DNA of 46,622 bases, taken from contig NZ_JAHWFK010000069.1 in assembly GCF_019710575.1 (NCBI RefSeq), positions 1 through 46,622 on the forward strand, given 5' to 3'. The position numbers were made by a program, and so were the translations under genes. The notes beneath the pieces are model-generated. The model did not search any database. It saw only the letters and a list, made by a program, of their open reading frames with translations, and was not told where the DNA came from. The DNA comes from Paractinoplanes polyasparticus (GTDB lineage: Bacteria > Actinomycetota > Actinomycetes > Mycobacteriales > Micromonosporaceae). Each line of letters begins with the position of its first letter. Positions within the stretch are counted from its first letter, which is position 1. Positions 1 to 9,481 of the stretch are shown piece after piece.

Positions 1-17
1 CGATCGGCACGGCAACC

Positions 18-38
18 GGGTTAGGCATGCCCTAACCC
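18..38. promoter_or_regulatory. Palindromic candidate operator for the TetR regulator
   Basis: There is an 8-5-8 inverted repeat, GGGTTAGG-catgc-CCTAACCC, 41 bases before the GTG start at 79. A looser related half-site (ACCCTACTG) follows. Position and symmetry fit a TetR-family autoregulatory operator. Binding is inferred, not shown. Confidence 0.45.
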
Positions 39-78
39 TTACCCTACTGCCACCGATTTAACGACTCATGACACTAGA

Positions 79-684
79 GTGACCTCTCCAGCAGCCTCGA
101 AAACACGGGACCGAAGTACCCGAGAATCCAGCCTGCCGGCGTTAGCCGAGGTGTTCCGGGAGCACGGGTATGACGGCGCATCGCTGAGTGTCATTTCGGC
201 CGCTACCGGGCTCACCAACGGCAGCCTCTACCACTTCTTTCCCGGCGGTAAGGACGGGATGCTCGCGGCCGTCCTCATGAGCCTCCAGGCCTGGTCCGAC
301 ACTCACCTGTTCAACCCGCTCAGGAGCGTCCCGGCGGACGACCCGGCCGCGGCCCGGCAGGCGCTGCTGGACATGGCCGCGGCGGTCAGCGACTACTTCC
401 GGTCGGGTAAGCGCGCCTGCCTACTCGGGGTGTTATCGCTCAGCTTCCACCGCGACCGGTTCGCCACGGCGGTGGCGAGCTACTTTGACGCCTGGATCGA
501 CGCCCTTGCCCACGCACTCACCGTCTCTGGGTCGGCCGACCCACGAGGCCAGGCCAAGATGATCATCGCGGCCGTGCAGGGCGCCATCGTCCTGGCCCAC
601 GCGTTCGACGACCCGGAGGTCTTCGACGCCACGCTCAGCCTGGCCCTCAGCGCGCATCACGGCCCACGGGAGGCATGGTCGTGA
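79..684 (+). CDS. TetR/AcrR family transcriptional regulator
   Basis: A 201-residue one-domain repressor of usual TetR length. Residues about 17-60 form the DNA-binding helix-turn-helix (FREHGYDGASLSVISAATG, then LTNGSLYHFFPGGKDGML, with the typical YHFF turn). The remaining alpha-helical part is the ligand-sensing/dimerisation domain (AQGAIVLAHAFDDP near the C-terminus). The start is a GTG with a poor Shine-Dalgarno sequence. The gene overlaps the next one by four bases, so it probably controls and is co-translated with the flavoprotein oxidoreductase. A palindrome at 18-38 is a plausible autoregulatory site. The ligand cannot be told from sequence. Confidence 0.9.
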   Translation: MTSPAASKTRDRSTRESSLPALAEVFREHGYDGASLSVISAATGLTNGSLYHFFPGGKDGMLAAVLMSLQAWSDTHLFNPLRSVPADDPAAARQALLDMAAAVSDYFRSGKRACLLGVLSLSFHRDRFATAVASYFDAWIDALAHALTVSGSADPRGQAKMIIAAVQGAIVLAHAFDDPEVFDATLSLALSAHHGPREAWS

Positions 685-2453
685 CTACGACACCGCTCCG
701 CTGGCATCCCGGCGAGGAGGCGATGCACCGCCGTCTCCGCGTGCCCTACGAGGACAACCCGACCATCCCCGGTCTGCCCATGGCGTACGGGATGTGGCTG
801 GCTGAGAGCCCGCTGCTCGCCCTCGGCGCCGTCGACCGGGACGGCGATATCTGGACGACGATCCTGGGCGGCGCGGCCGGCGTGACCGTGCCCGGGGCGG
901 CCGGCGCTCTCCGGTTGAGCACCACGGCACACCGGCATGGGCGTACCGGATGGAAGGGTCTCGACCCGGTCCTCGACGCCCTCTTCGCCGACGGTGGGAC
1001 AGGCCCGGAGCAGCGGGTGTCGGGCCTGGCGATCGACCTGGAGCAGCGGACGCGGGTGAAGCTGGCGGGCCGGATGCTGAGCGGGGTGGCCCAGGAGACT
1101 GCGGACGCCGGCCGCGTGGATATCCGGATGACCCTCGCCGTCGACGAGACGCTCGGCAACTGCCCCAAATATCTGAACCGCAAAGTGGTCCGGCCGCACG
1201 ACGCGTCCCCGCAACTGATCGCCGACACTCTGCCCCTGCCGCCCGAGGCGGTGGACCTGATCGGCCGGGCGGACATCTTCTTCCTCTCCAGCCGGCACGG
1301 CGCCGAGAGCATGGACACCAACAACCGGGGCGGCGCACCGGGGTTCGTCCGCGTGTTCAGCAACTCCGACGACGAGGGGGTGACGCTGGTCTATCCGGAA
1401 TACTCGGGTAACCGTCTTTATCAGACGTTGGGCAACCTCATCACCGATCACGCCGTCGGGATGACTTTCCCGGACTTCGAGACGGGCGACGTCCTCTTTC
1501 TCACCGGGCAGGCCGAGATTCTCGTCGGCGCCGAGGCCGCGGCAGTGCTGCCGCACAGCAAGCTGGCCGTCCGGGTCAAGGTCAGGAAAGTACGGTGGGT
1601 ACGCGACGGGCTGCCGTTCCGTGGTCGCTTTCTGGACCCGTCGCCATACAATCCGCCCGTCCGCAAACTGGCACGCGAGCTGGACGGCGAGGACCCGGCC
1701 GCCACGCCGCTGAGCCTGGGGACGGCGACTCTGGTCGACCGGCGTCCGGTTACGCCCACGATCACGCGGTACACGTTCGGTCTGGACCCGGAAATGCCGC
1801 CGTGGCGGGCCGGGCAGCACGTCACCCTGGACTTCTCGGCGCAGCTCGACCGCGGCTGGTCACACATGCGCGACCACGATCCCCGGTCGCTCAACGACGA
1901 CTACGTCCGGTCGTTCACCATCTCGAGCCCCCCGTCCGGGCGTGAGTTCGAGATCACGGTTCGCCGACAGGGGCCGGTCACCGGCCTTCTGGCCCGATGG
2001 ACCCCGGCCGCGACCGTGCGGGCCACCGTTCTCGGCTTCGGGGGCGGCGACGAGGTGAGCTACATCGACGATCCCGGCGCGGTGGCCGACGTCGTCGTGG
2101 TCGCCGCCGGGGTGGGAATCACGCCGCTGCTGGCCCAGGCTCGCCAGGCACTGAAGGCTGGGCCCGGGTTGACCGTGCTGTGGGGCCTGCGGGCGGACGA
2201 CGTGCCGCTCGCGGCCGACGCCTTCGACGCGATCGACGGGCTGGCCGAGCGCACCACGCTCTTCGTGACCGGCCAGGCCGACGTGCTGCTCGGCGCCAGG
2301 GTGCAGCATCGGCGAATGACCCGGGCTGATGTTCTGGGTGTGGGGGTGGCGGGACGGCGGCGTTTCCACGTGTGCGCTGGCCGCGACCTGAGGAACGCGG
2401 TGATGGAATGGGCGGCCGGCGAGGAGGTGCGGTCGGAGAGCTTCGACTACTGA
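681..2453 (+). CDS. PNPOx-like / ferredoxin-reductase-like flavoprotein oxidoreductase
   Basis: A two-part flavoprotein of about 590 aa. Roughly the first 330 residues resemble the pyridoxamine-5'-phosphate-oxidase-like split barrel (SSRHGAESMDTNNRGGAPGFV, TLGNLITDHAVGMTFPDFETG). The C-terminal 250 residues form a ferredoxin-NADP+ reductase-like module with an FAD-binding RSFTISSPP motif and a nucleotide-binding VVVAAGVGITPLL motif. The chain stops at SESFDY with no C-terminal 2Fe-2S ferredoxin domain, which some fused reductases of this type carry. An ATG at 675 is in frame, but GGGAGG at 668-673 is ideally spaced for the GTG at 681, giving a GTGA overlap with the TetR stop. It probably reduces or detoxifies a small organic molecule under control of the TetR protein; the substrate is unknown. 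Confidence 0.8.
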   Translation: MTTTPLRWHPGEEAMHRRLRVPYEDNPTIPGLPMAYGMWLAESPLLALGAVDRDGDIWTTILGGAAGVTVPGAAGALRLSTTAHRHGRTGWKGLDPVLDALFADGGTGPEQRVSGLAIDLEQRTRVKLAGRMLSGVAQETADAGRVDIRMTLAVDETLGNCPKYLNRKVVRPHDASPQLIADTLPLPPEAVDLIGRADIFFLSSRHGAESMDTNNRGGAPGFVRVFSNSDDEGVTLVYPEYSGNRLYQTLGNLITDHAVGMTFPDFETGDVLFLTGQAEILVGAEAAAVLPHSKLAVRVKVRKVRWVRDGLPFRGRFLDPSPYNPPVRKLARELDGEDPAATPLSLGTATLVDRRPVTPTITRYTFGLDPEMPPWRAGQHVTLDFSAQLDRGWSHMRDHDPRSLNDDYVRSFTISSPPSGREFEITVRRQGPVTGLLARWTPAATVRATVLGFGGGDEVSYIDDPGAVADVVVVAAGVGITPLLAQARQALKAGPGLTVLWGLRADDVPLAADAFDAIDGLAERTTLFVTGQADVLLGARVQHRRMTRADVLGVGVAGRRRFHVCAGRDLRNAVMEWAAGEEVRSESFDY

Positions 2454-2537
2454 CCCATGTTGCCCGACTCCGGCCTCCTCGATCGGGCGCTCGGCGCACA
2501 CCTCGTCGGACTCGTCGGGCTGCGTGCCGGCAAGCAC

Positions 2538-2568
2538 CGGCCGGGGAAGGGGGAGCCTGCCCCGGCCG
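2538..2568. terminator. Hairpin terminator between convergent genes
   Basis: A 9-bp perfect stem (CGGCCGGGG / CCCCGGCCG) with a 13-base loop lies between the convergent stops at 2453 and 2586. There is no T-tract, as is common for actinobacterial terminators. It could serve both strands. Confidence 0.5.
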
Positions 2569-2585
2569 ATGGATTTATCAGCCGG

Positions 2586-5500
2586 TCAGCCGAAGCGGTA
2601 CGCCCGGATCACGCTCTGATCGAACGTTGTGCCGGCCGCGTCGGTCGCGTGTAGGCGCAGGGAGACAAATCCCTTGCCTGAGGGATACGTGATCTGGGCC
2701 GCGCTGTCGGTGATCGGAGCCTTTTGCCAGGTGGTGCCGTCGTCGAACGAGAAGTCCGCGGTGAGCGACTTCGTGGTGACCTTCCTGCCCGCCTGATCGA
2801 GGACTGTCAGAGGGACTGCGCTTCGGTGGCCCGCCTGCGCGGTGTTGTCGGCATCGAGGGTGGGGGTGGCCCGCACGGCGATGACTGGCACCTTGGTCTG
2901 ATCGGCGGCCGACGAGAAGCCGACGGTGACGTCGATCTTGGTCGCGAGGCCGTCGATGTCACCGGTGGACGACTGGTGCACCCGGTACCGTTCGGTGGTG
3001 GCCGGCAGTTGGTCGGCGTACACGCTGATGCTGTCCTCGGAGGCGATCAGCGCGTCACCGCGGTACAGCGTGCTGGTTGTCGGGCGCCGCAAGTCGTAAC
3101 CGGGGTGCCCGGAGGCGTCGCCGGTCGACGGGACGATGACCCGCATCTCGGCGCCCCGGCGCTCGAACCAGGTTCCGCGGGAGCCCAGGGCGGTGCCGAA
3201 GGGTGCCTTTCCCCAGTGCTCCTGGGTCCGCCGGCCAGCGGTGTAGGTGCGTCGTTCGCCGAAGAGGTAGTTGCCCTGGACGCCGACGTCCGTCCGCAGG
3301 CCGAGCGTGGTCGTCGCTTCCCAGGACAATCCCGCGCCCGTGCTGAAGTAGTTCGTGCGTGTGCCGGGGGCGTGCATCTGGCTCTCCGCCGTTGCGATGA
3401 CGTCACCGGTAAGGGACCACAGGTCCTGCCACTGGTAGGCCCGATCGCCGTCGCCTGCGGGGTGCACAATCTGGGCCGAGGTCGCCAGTTCTGCGTGCCG
3501 GAAGGTGCGGGCGTAGCCGGCCAGCAGGGTCGCGCCGGAGACCTCCTCGGCGAGGAAGTAGGCGTACGGGCTGTTGTAGCCGTACTCGCCGGTGTCCTTC
3601 CTGACCCAGGCGCTGCTGACCCAGCTGGTGAACGGCATCGGGTCGCCGAGATGGCCGACGCGCATGTCCTCGAACCCGGTGCTGCTGTTGCCGTAGACGA
3701 CGAGGGTGTTTCCCACCGGTGTACTCGTCGTCAGGCTCGCCGCGACCGTCTCTGCCGACCTGTCCGGAGCGGCCTGGCTGACCTTGGTGGTGTCGCGGGC
3801 GTCGAATACGACCGTGGTGTCGCGCGTGATGTCGAGGACCGGCTGGAAGATCAGGGCGGACCATTCGCCGGTGCCGTCCGAGCTCGGGTCGAGGTAGGTG
3901 CCGACGGTGTACCGGCCGGCCGGGACGCGCAGGGTGACGGTGCCGCTCGGATCGTACGGAAGGTCGAGGTAGTCGCCGTCAGGCTGGAAGATCTGCGTGA
4001 GGTAGTTCGGGGCCGCCCGGCCGTCGAGGGCGACATGCTTCAGGGTCAGCTGGTAGCTTTCGGTCTCCTTCTCGATGCCGACCGGGGTGACCACCGAGGT
4101 GGAGCCTGCGGTCGCCCGGAGCTGGGCCGCATGCTGGCCGAACGCCACGTCGCCGCGCGTATCGGCGGTGAGGGTCACCGGAGCCGAGCCGCCCGCGGGC
4201 ACTGTCACCCGGGAGGTGTCGAGCGAGAACGCCGGGTCGGCGATCGCCAGATCCAGGGTCACGGCTGTGTCGCCGTCGTTGTGGTAGGTAACGGTCCGGG
4301 AGATCGGCTGGTCGTTGTCGTGCGGCCACTTCTGCAGTCCGAACGACACCGACGACGGCTCGGTGGTCACGGTCTGGGTTATCGCGCGTTCCACGTCGAC
4401 CCTGCCCGCGCCCTGCTGGAACGCGTTGCCGTCGGGCTGAGGCTCCGCCGCGCTCATCAGCGTGGCCTTCAGCCGGCCGGCCTTCCAGTCCGGGTGTTGC
4501 TGGGCCAGCAGGATCGCCGATCCCGCGACATGCGGAGTGGCCATCGAGGTGCCGGTGAGCGCCGTGTAATACTGCCCGGCCGGAGTGCCGGCGTCTGTGC
4601 CCGCAGCGCGTGCCGCGACGATGTCGACACCGGGTGCGGTGATGTCGGGCTTGACCGCGCCGTTCTCTCTGCGGGGCCCACGGCTGGAGAACGGGGCCAG
4701 CCGGTCCGTCTTGTCGACGGCACCGACGGTCAGAGCCGTGGCCGCGGTGCCCGGGGAGCCGATGGTGTTCGCCCCGTCGCCGGTATTGCCGGCGGCGATG
4801 ACGAACAGCGCACCTGTCTCGGCCGTCAGCCTGTCGACAGCTTCCTCCACCGGGTCGGTGCCCGGGTCGTCCAGACCGCTGAGGCTCATGTTGATGACCC
4901 TGGCGCGCTGATCGACTGCGGCCCACTGCATGCCGGCCAGGATCGCGGAGTCCGGGCACCCATTCAGGTCGCAGACCTTGCCGGAGAGGATGGAGGCCTT
5001 AGGAGCGACACCTCTGTAGGTGCCGTTCGAAGCGGCGCCGTCGCCGGCGATCGTGGCAGCCACGTGAGTGCCGTGCCCGATGTGGTCGTTGTTGTCCGCG
5101 GTGGTGAAGTGTGCGGAGGTCACCCGGCCGGCGAGGTCCGGGTGAGTGTCGTCGACGCCCGTATCGAGCACGGCGACCGCCATGCCCTCGCCCTGGTAAC
5201 CGGCGCGCCAGGCGGCCGGTGCACCGATCTGCGGGACGCTGTGGTCGAGGGTGACCTGGCGTTTGCCGTCCAGCCAGATGTTCTGCACGCCGCCACGCAA
5301 CGTCGACGTGCCGGTGATCGCTTTCCACAGCGAGCCGATGCGCTTCTTGGGCGCGGTGACGGCCGCGCCGCCTACCGCTTTGAGGTCACGGGTCTTGCGG
5401 GCGCCGTTGCTGCTCAGGGTAGACGTCATCGCCGCTGCGTCCGCGCCGGTCGCGGTCCGCAGAATAAGCGGTACGGTCGCCTGTCTGGCGTCGTCGTACC

Positions 5501-5834
5501 CCAGCGAGATCAGCTCCGTCACGTCGAAGAGCCGCTGATCCACCCGCTGTGCGCGAATGAGCGCGGCGGCGTCGCTGGGGATCACCATCAGGCGCCCGCG
5601 CGCGGACGACAGAGCGAACGAAATATGCCGGCGCCCGGCGCCGGCCTGTACGGCCCCGGTGAGAGCGCCGGCACTGCCGACGGTCACACGGTCGCCGGTG
5701 ATCAGGGTGACGGTGTACTTCCCGGTATCAGGGGCGGCAGGGGCAGCGCCGGCCGGAAGGGAGGTGGACAGGCTCAGGACCAGGAAGGCCGCAAGCCCAC
5801 CGGCCATCAGCCGTCTTGTTCGGGACAGGATCAT
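2586..5834 (-). CDS. Secreted S8 family subtilisin-like serine peptidase (copy 1)
   Basis: Endopeptidase exported by Sec: basic MILSRTRR, a hydrophobic stretch and an AGAAPA cleavage region. A pro-region starting KYTVTLITGDRVTV precedes the catalytic domain. Counting from the ATG at 5834, the triad is Asp224 (AVLDTGVD), His254 (HGTHVA) and Ser430 (GTSMATPH), with oxyanion Asn in IAAGNTG. About 600 further residues of beta-rich C-terminal domains follow, ending VIRAYRFG. The frame is open to an upstream start at 5915, but starting at 5834 gives a clean signal peptide and 1082 aa, matching the 1083-aa paralogue at 42007-45258. The paralogue shares the pro-region, the triad context and the VIRAY ending. 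The gene stands alone on its strand, facing the TetR-controlled oxidoreductase. Target proteins are unknown. Confidence 0.93.
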   Translation of the reverse strand: MILSRTRRLMAGGLAAFLVLSLSTSLPAGAAPAAPDTGKYTVTLITGDRVTVGSAGALTGAVQAGAGRRHISFALSSARGRLMVIPSDAAALIRAQRVDQRLFDVTELISLGYDDARQATVPLILRTATGADAAAMTSTLSSNGARKTRDLKAVGGAAVTAPKKRIGSLWKAITGTSTLRGGVQNIWLDGKRQVTLDHSVPQIGAPAAWRAGYQGEGMAVAVLDTGVDDTHPDLAGRVTSAHFTTADNNDHIGHGTHVAATIAGDGAASNGTYRGVAPKASILSGKVCDLNGCPDSAILAGMQWAAVDQRARVINMSLSGLDDPGTDPVEEAVDRLTAETGALFVIAAGNTGDGANTIGSPGTAATALTVGAVDKTDRLAPFSSRGPRRENGAVKPDITAPGVDIVAARAAGTDAGTPAGQYYTALTGTSMATPHVAGSAILLAQQHPDWKAGRLKATLMSAAEPQPDGNAFQQGAGRVDVERAITQTVTTEPSSVSFGLQKWPHDNDQPISRTVTYHNDGDTAVTLDLAIADPAFSLDTSRVTVPAGGSAPVTLTADTRGDVAFGQHAAQLRATAGSTSVVTPVGIEKETESYQLTLKHVALDGRAAPNYLTQIFQPDGDYLDLPYDPSGTVTLRVPAGRYTVGTYLDPSSDGTGEWSALIFQPVLDITRDTTVVFDARDTTKVSQAAPDRSAETVAASLTTSTPVGNTLVVYGNSSTGFEDMRVGHLGDPMPFTSWVSSAWVRKDTGEYGYNSPYAYFLAEEVSGATLLAGYARTFRHAELATSAQIVHPAGDGDRAYQWQDLWSLTGDVIATAESQMHAPGTRTNYFSTGAGLSWEATTTLGLRTDVGVQGNYLFGERRTYTAGRRTQEHWGKAPFGTALGSRGTWFERRGAEMRVIVPSTGDASGHPGYDLRRPTTSTLYRGDALIASEDSISVYADQLPATTERYRVHQSSTGDIDGLATKIDVTVGFSSAADQTKVPVIAVRATPTLDADNTAQAGHRSAVPLTVLDQAGRKVTTKSLTADFSFDDGTTWQKAPITDSAAQITYPSGKGFVSLRLHATDAAGTTFDQSVIRAYRFG

Positions 5835-5959
5835 GACCCGTAGACGGCAATATTCCGGCAAGGGTTCACTGTGGACCGATTGCCGCCACACCCGAACAGG
5901 CCCGCTCTCACTCAAGAGGTCGTGATTAACTCAGACCCTGGCCGGCGCATCCCAGATCG

Positions 5960-7339
5960 GTGAACCTTCACCGGGCCGCGAGCGTCGTGTCTTCTGTGAT
6001 CAACTCTCGTGATTTACGGCTGCACGCGCCGATCGTCCTTCTCGGCGACAGCAGGTGTTCCGTCGTACGTGACGGGGTGGTGGACATCGGCTATGACGGC
6101 AGGATCCGTTACGCAGGCCCGGTCCCGACCGCCCCTGTCTGGGATGGTGAGGTGCGCCGGGTGACGGGCATCCTGCTGCCCGGTTTGATCAACACCCACG
6201 CACACAGTGCTATGACAGCCCTGCGTGGCCGCGGTGGTGACCTTCCGCTGATCGACTGGCTCCAGCAGGCCATGTGGCCCGCCGAAGCACTGATGACGCC
6301 GGAGGACGCCCGGGCCGGCATGCTGCTCGGCTCCATCGAGATGCTTCGCGGCGGCGTTACCACTAGTTCGGAGATGTATTTCGCCATCGACGAGCATGCA
6401 GAAGCAGTCCTCGAGACCGGTGGGCGGGCGATCCTCGCCGAGGTCATCTTCGAGCTTCCCGGCGGGGAGGACTGGGGCGCCGCCGTCGAGCGGGTCAACA
6501 AACGCATCGACTACCTTGGTCTGCGTACTGGGCCCGATGAGCGCATCGAGTTCGGCTACGGCCCGCACTCCGCATACATGCTTCCGCCGCACGCGCTGGG
6601 CGTCATCGCCGGTCACGCCCGAGACCGTAAGGCGCTGGTCCACATGCACGTTGCCGAGTCGCCCGGCGAGGACGTGGAGCAGCGGTCCCGGTTCGGTTCG
6701 GTGCCGCGTCTACTGCAGGAAACCGGGCTACTGGACGCCCGGCTGGTGGCCGCCCATGCGGTGCATCTCTCGGACGCCGACATCGACCTCTTCGCCGCCA
6801 GCGGTACCGGAGTCGCGCATTGCCCGGCCTCGAACGCCAAGCTCGCCTCCGGCATCCTGCGCCTGAAGGCGCTGCGCAAGGCGGGTGTGCCGGTCGGGCT
6901 CGGCACCGATGGGCCGGCCAGCAACGACCGGCTCGACCTGCTGGACGAGGCGCGTACGGCGGCGCTTCTGGCCCGCGTGAGCACCTCCGACGCACGGACG
7001 GTGTCAGCGGCGGACGCTCTGCTGCTTGCCACCCGCTACGGGGCCGAGGCACTCGGTCGCAACGACATCGGCGCGCTCGAGGTGGGCCGCTGGGCCGACA
7101 TCGTCCACATCGGCGTCGACACGCCCGCTTTCGCGACCGGACTCGACGTCGACGACGAGGAACTGCTCGGCAACCTGATCTGGTCGGCCGGCTCCCGGAC
7201 CGTCCGAGACGTCTGGGTGGCCGGCGATCGGGTCGTCGCCGACGGGGGGTCGGTCCGCACCGACCGCCAGCGCGCCCAGGCACAGGTGGCAGCGAGCGCC
7301 GCACGCCTGCGGGTGCCGCCCGGTCCCGCCGGGCCGTAG
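5960..7339 (+). CDS. Amidohydrolase, ATZ/TRZ-type (SAH/MTA deaminase-like)
   Basis: A 459-residue metal-dependent hydrolase of the amidohydrolase superfamily. Metal ligands are visible: His80/His82 in LINTHAHSAM, His230 in HMHVAES, His266 in AAHAVHL and Asp317 in LGTDGPASND, with Glu233 as likely general acid/base. This pattern (HMHVAE..., AHCPASNAKLASG, GTDGPASN) is that of the subgroup holding S-adenosylhomocysteine/methylthioadenosine deaminases and triazine chlorohydrolases, so a cytosolic aminohydrolase acting on a purine-like or related ring is expected. The start is a GTG at 5960; later in-frame GTG codons near 5997 are alternatives because the extreme N-terminus is not conserved-looking. 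It is divergent from subtilase copy 1. The exact substrate is not predictable. Confidence 0.85.
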   Translation: MNLHRAASVVSSVINSRDLRLHAPIVLLGDSRCSVVRDGVVDIGYDGRIRYAGPVPTAPVWDGEVRRVTGILLPGLINTHAHSAMTALRGRGGDLPLIDWLQQAMWPAEALMTPEDARAGMLLGSIEMLRGGVTTSSEMYFAIDEHAEAVLETGGRAILAEVIFELPGGEDWGAAVERVNKRIDYLGLRTGPDERIEFGYGPHSAYMLPPHALGVIAGHARDRKALVHMHVAESPGEDVEQRSRFGSVPRLLQETGLLDARLVAAHAVHLSDADIDLFAASGTGVAHCPASNAKLASGILRLKALRKAGVPVGLGTDGPASNDRLDLLDEARTAALLARVSTSDARTVSAADALLLATRYGAEALGRNDIGALEVGRWADIVHIGVDTPAFATGLDVDDEELLGNLIWSAGSRTVRDVWVAGDRVVADGGSVRTDRQRAQAQVAASAARLRVPPGPAGP

Positions 7340-7463
7340 GTTCTGAGGTCGGAGTCAGCACTGCATGACGTTACCTGCGAAGTCCGCTCGAAGCGTTGCG
7401 TAGTCTCGGCATACTCCCCGCACCCGTGGCCCGACCGTCTCGCGCCAAACCACTGGAGATTCA

Positions 7464-8354
7464 ATGACCAGCCTCCAGATGCGTCTGGTCGCCGCTTATC
7501 TGCGATATCAGCGCAAGCCTCAAATGGCCACAGTCGAGCAGGCACGACGGCGGATGGCCCGGACTGCGACACCCGCCGCGCCACCGCTCCGGCTGCTGCG
7601 CGCACACCATGTGACCAGCCGCACGGTCAACGGCTTCACGTGCTGGACCGTGGCCCCGCGGGCGCCGTCGGCAACAGCCGTCATCTACCTCCACGGCGGC
7701 GCGTACATCGCGCCGATCTCACCCCAGCATTGGGACCTGATCGCGCGACTGGCCGATGCCGGGGTCCGCGTCGAGGTACCGCTCTATGGCCTGGCACCAG
7801 CCCACACCTATCGTGACGCGTACCCGCTGCTCATCCAGGTGTACCGAGAGCTTGTCGCCGGCTCGCAGCCGGTGCGGGTACGGATAGCCGGGGACTCCGC
7901 CGGTGGTGGGCTGGCACTCGGCTTCGCTCAGGAACTGCTGGAATCTGATCTGCCCGCTCCGGTCGGACTGGTACTGATCTCGCCGTGGCTGGATCTGACC
8001 CTGTCCGGTGACGGCGTTGCCGGCGTCGCCGCCTTCGACCCGTGGCTCACGCCGGCCGGGCTGATCGAGGCGGGCCGGGCGTGGGCAGGCGGCGATGACC
8101 CGAGCTTGTCCCGCCTCAGCCCGATCAACGGCACGCTCGCAGGGCTTCCGCCGACCGACATCTTCGTCGGCGATCGGGAGGTGATGTACCCCGACGTGAT
8201 GCGGCTGCGCCGGCTGGCGGCCGAGGCAGGGTGGTCCGCCACCGTCACCGAGGCCCCGGGCGCCGTGCACGACTACCCCCTTGTTCCCGCCCCGGAAGGC
8301 CGGCGTGCCCGCAAACGAATCATAGAACTATTGTCGATCGGCCCACCGGAATAG
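7464..8354 (+). CDS. Alpha/beta hydrolase, hormone-sensitive-lipase family esterase
   Basis: A 296-residue esterase or lipase of the HSL (family IV) type. The oxyanion-hole motif HGGAY is at 77-81, nucleophile Ser145 lies in GDSAGGG, and the acid and base are probably Asp237 (FVGDREVM) and His269 (AVHDYPL). There is no signal peptide, so it is cytoplasmic. A GGAG ribosome-binding sequence precedes the ATG. It follows the amidohydrolase on the same strand after 124 bases, so it may be separately transcribed. It likely hydrolyses short acyl esters. The final residues are followed by about 250 bases without a gene before the convergent AraC gene. Confidence 0.88.
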   Translation: MTSLQMRLVAAYLRYQRKPQMATVEQARRRMARTATPAAPPLRLLRAHHVTSRTVNGFTCWTVAPRAPSATAVIYLHGGAYIAPISPQHWDLIARLADAGVRVEVPLYGLAPAHTYRDAYPLLIQVYRELVAGSQPVRVRIAGDSAGGGLALGFAQELLESDLPAPVGLVLISPWLDLTLSGDGVAGVAAFDPWLTPAGLIEAGRAWAGGDDPSLSRLSPINGTLAGLPPTDIFVGDREVMYPDVMRLRRLAAEAGWSATVTEAPGAVHDYPLVPAPEGRRARKRIIELLSIGPPE

Positions 8355-8606
8355 GCAGCTATCAAAGCGGTTCGGCCAAAGTCGGCACACGAGAACGCTG
8401 CGAAAAGTCACCCCGTTACCGCGCATGATGGCCGGCGCGCGCTGGAATTGGCGGCTTCGCCCGCCGTGACCACCGAGTCAACGTCGATCGTTCCTCGCAG
8501 GTCAACACCAGTGGTGCAGCCGGGCGCGTGGTCCGTGACATCGCCCCACTTCAAACCCACTCATTGGACGGCTTTGAGACGCACCGCATTAGTGGAAGAA
8601 CGGCGG

Positions 8607-9407
8607 CTATGGAGAGGATGAGGCTCGGCGGCGGGCGTCTTCGCTGGGGGACAGCCCGAAGAGGCGGCGATACCCACGGCTGAACTGGGAGGGGCTTTCG
8701 TAGCCGACGGTATGAGCTGCGGCGGCGATGTCGTCCGGGGCGGCCGCGAGGAGGATTCGGGCCCGTTGCAGGCGTAGTTGCTTCTGGTACTGCACCGGGC
8801 TCATGGTGGTGACTTCGCGGAAGTGGCGGTTGAGGGTCGGGACGCTCACGTCGATGTGGCGAGCCAGGTCGTCGGCGCGGATGGGTTGGTCGTAGCGGCT
8901 CTCGATCCAGCGGGTCGCGCGGCGCACGAGTGCGAAACGGTCGTCGGCGCGGCCGACCTGTCGCACCAGGGTGCCCAGGGGGCCGGTCAGCAGGCGCCAG
9001 TGGATCTCCCGTTCGAGGCCGGGGGAGAGAACCGGGAAGTCGCGGGGCCGTTCGACCAGATGCAGCAGGCGCAGCACCGCGTCGAGCAGGTCCTCGTCGG
9101 CCTTGGCCACGCCCAGTGCCGGGCCGACGAGGGGCTCCGCCTCGGGGGCCAGTTCGGCCACCAGGTCGGGGCGCAACGTGAGGCCCACCGCGAGGAACGG
9201 ATCGGCGCGGGTGCAGTCCGGAGCTCCAACCTCCTGCGAGGTCAGCAGCACGCAGCCCGGAAGCCAGCTGCCACGCGGGGCCAGGGCCTCCAGCCGGGGA
9301 ATCAGATCGCGCAACTCGGCCAGGGCGTCCTGAGTATGGCACCGGATCTGATCTTGCAACTCTGCTGCCAGCGGCTTTGATCGGATCGTACGTCGATCTG
9401 AGCGCAT
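8607..9407 (-). CDS. AraC family transcriptional regulator
   Basis: A 266-residue activator with an N-terminal AraC_N-like sensing domain (DLIPRLEALAPRGSWLPGC, LTSQEVGAPDCTR) and a C-terminal double helix-turn-helix from about residue 170 (IRADDLARHIDVSVPTLNRH and DIAAAAHTVGYESPSQFSRG), ending in the usual YRRLFGLSPSE. The frame extends upstream to 9479, but that would overlap the divergent promoter, so the ATG at 9407 is preferred. It is divergently arranged, with 74 bases between starts, from the SDR/GlcG pair. This arrangement is common for this regulator class and makes that pair its likely target. Confidence 0.88.
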   Translation of the reverse strand: MRSDRRTIRSKPLAAELQDQIRCHTQDALAELRDLIPRLEALAPRGSWLPGCVLLTSQEVGAPDCTRADPFLAVGLTLRPDLVAELAPEAEPLVGPALGVAKADEDLLDAVLRLLHLVERPRDFPVLSPGLEREIHWRLLTGPLGTLVRQVGRADDRFALVRRATRWIESRYDQPIRADDLARHIDVSVPTLNRHFREVTTMSPVQYQKQLRLQRARILLAAAPDDIAAAAHTVGYESPSQFSRGYRRLFGLSPSEDARRRASSSP

Positions 9408-9481
9408 CGTTATAGGTGCGGCGATCGCACGGCCCGAGGATGGAGCGGTCCCCATCGGATGCCCCAACTCCAGGAGCAACC

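Noticed and set aside
2724..5843. 1039-codon open frame antisense to subtilase copy 1
   Set aside because: Composition is Arg/Gly/Val-rich mirror sequence of a high-GC gene with no motif; the opposite strand has a signal peptide and an intact triad.
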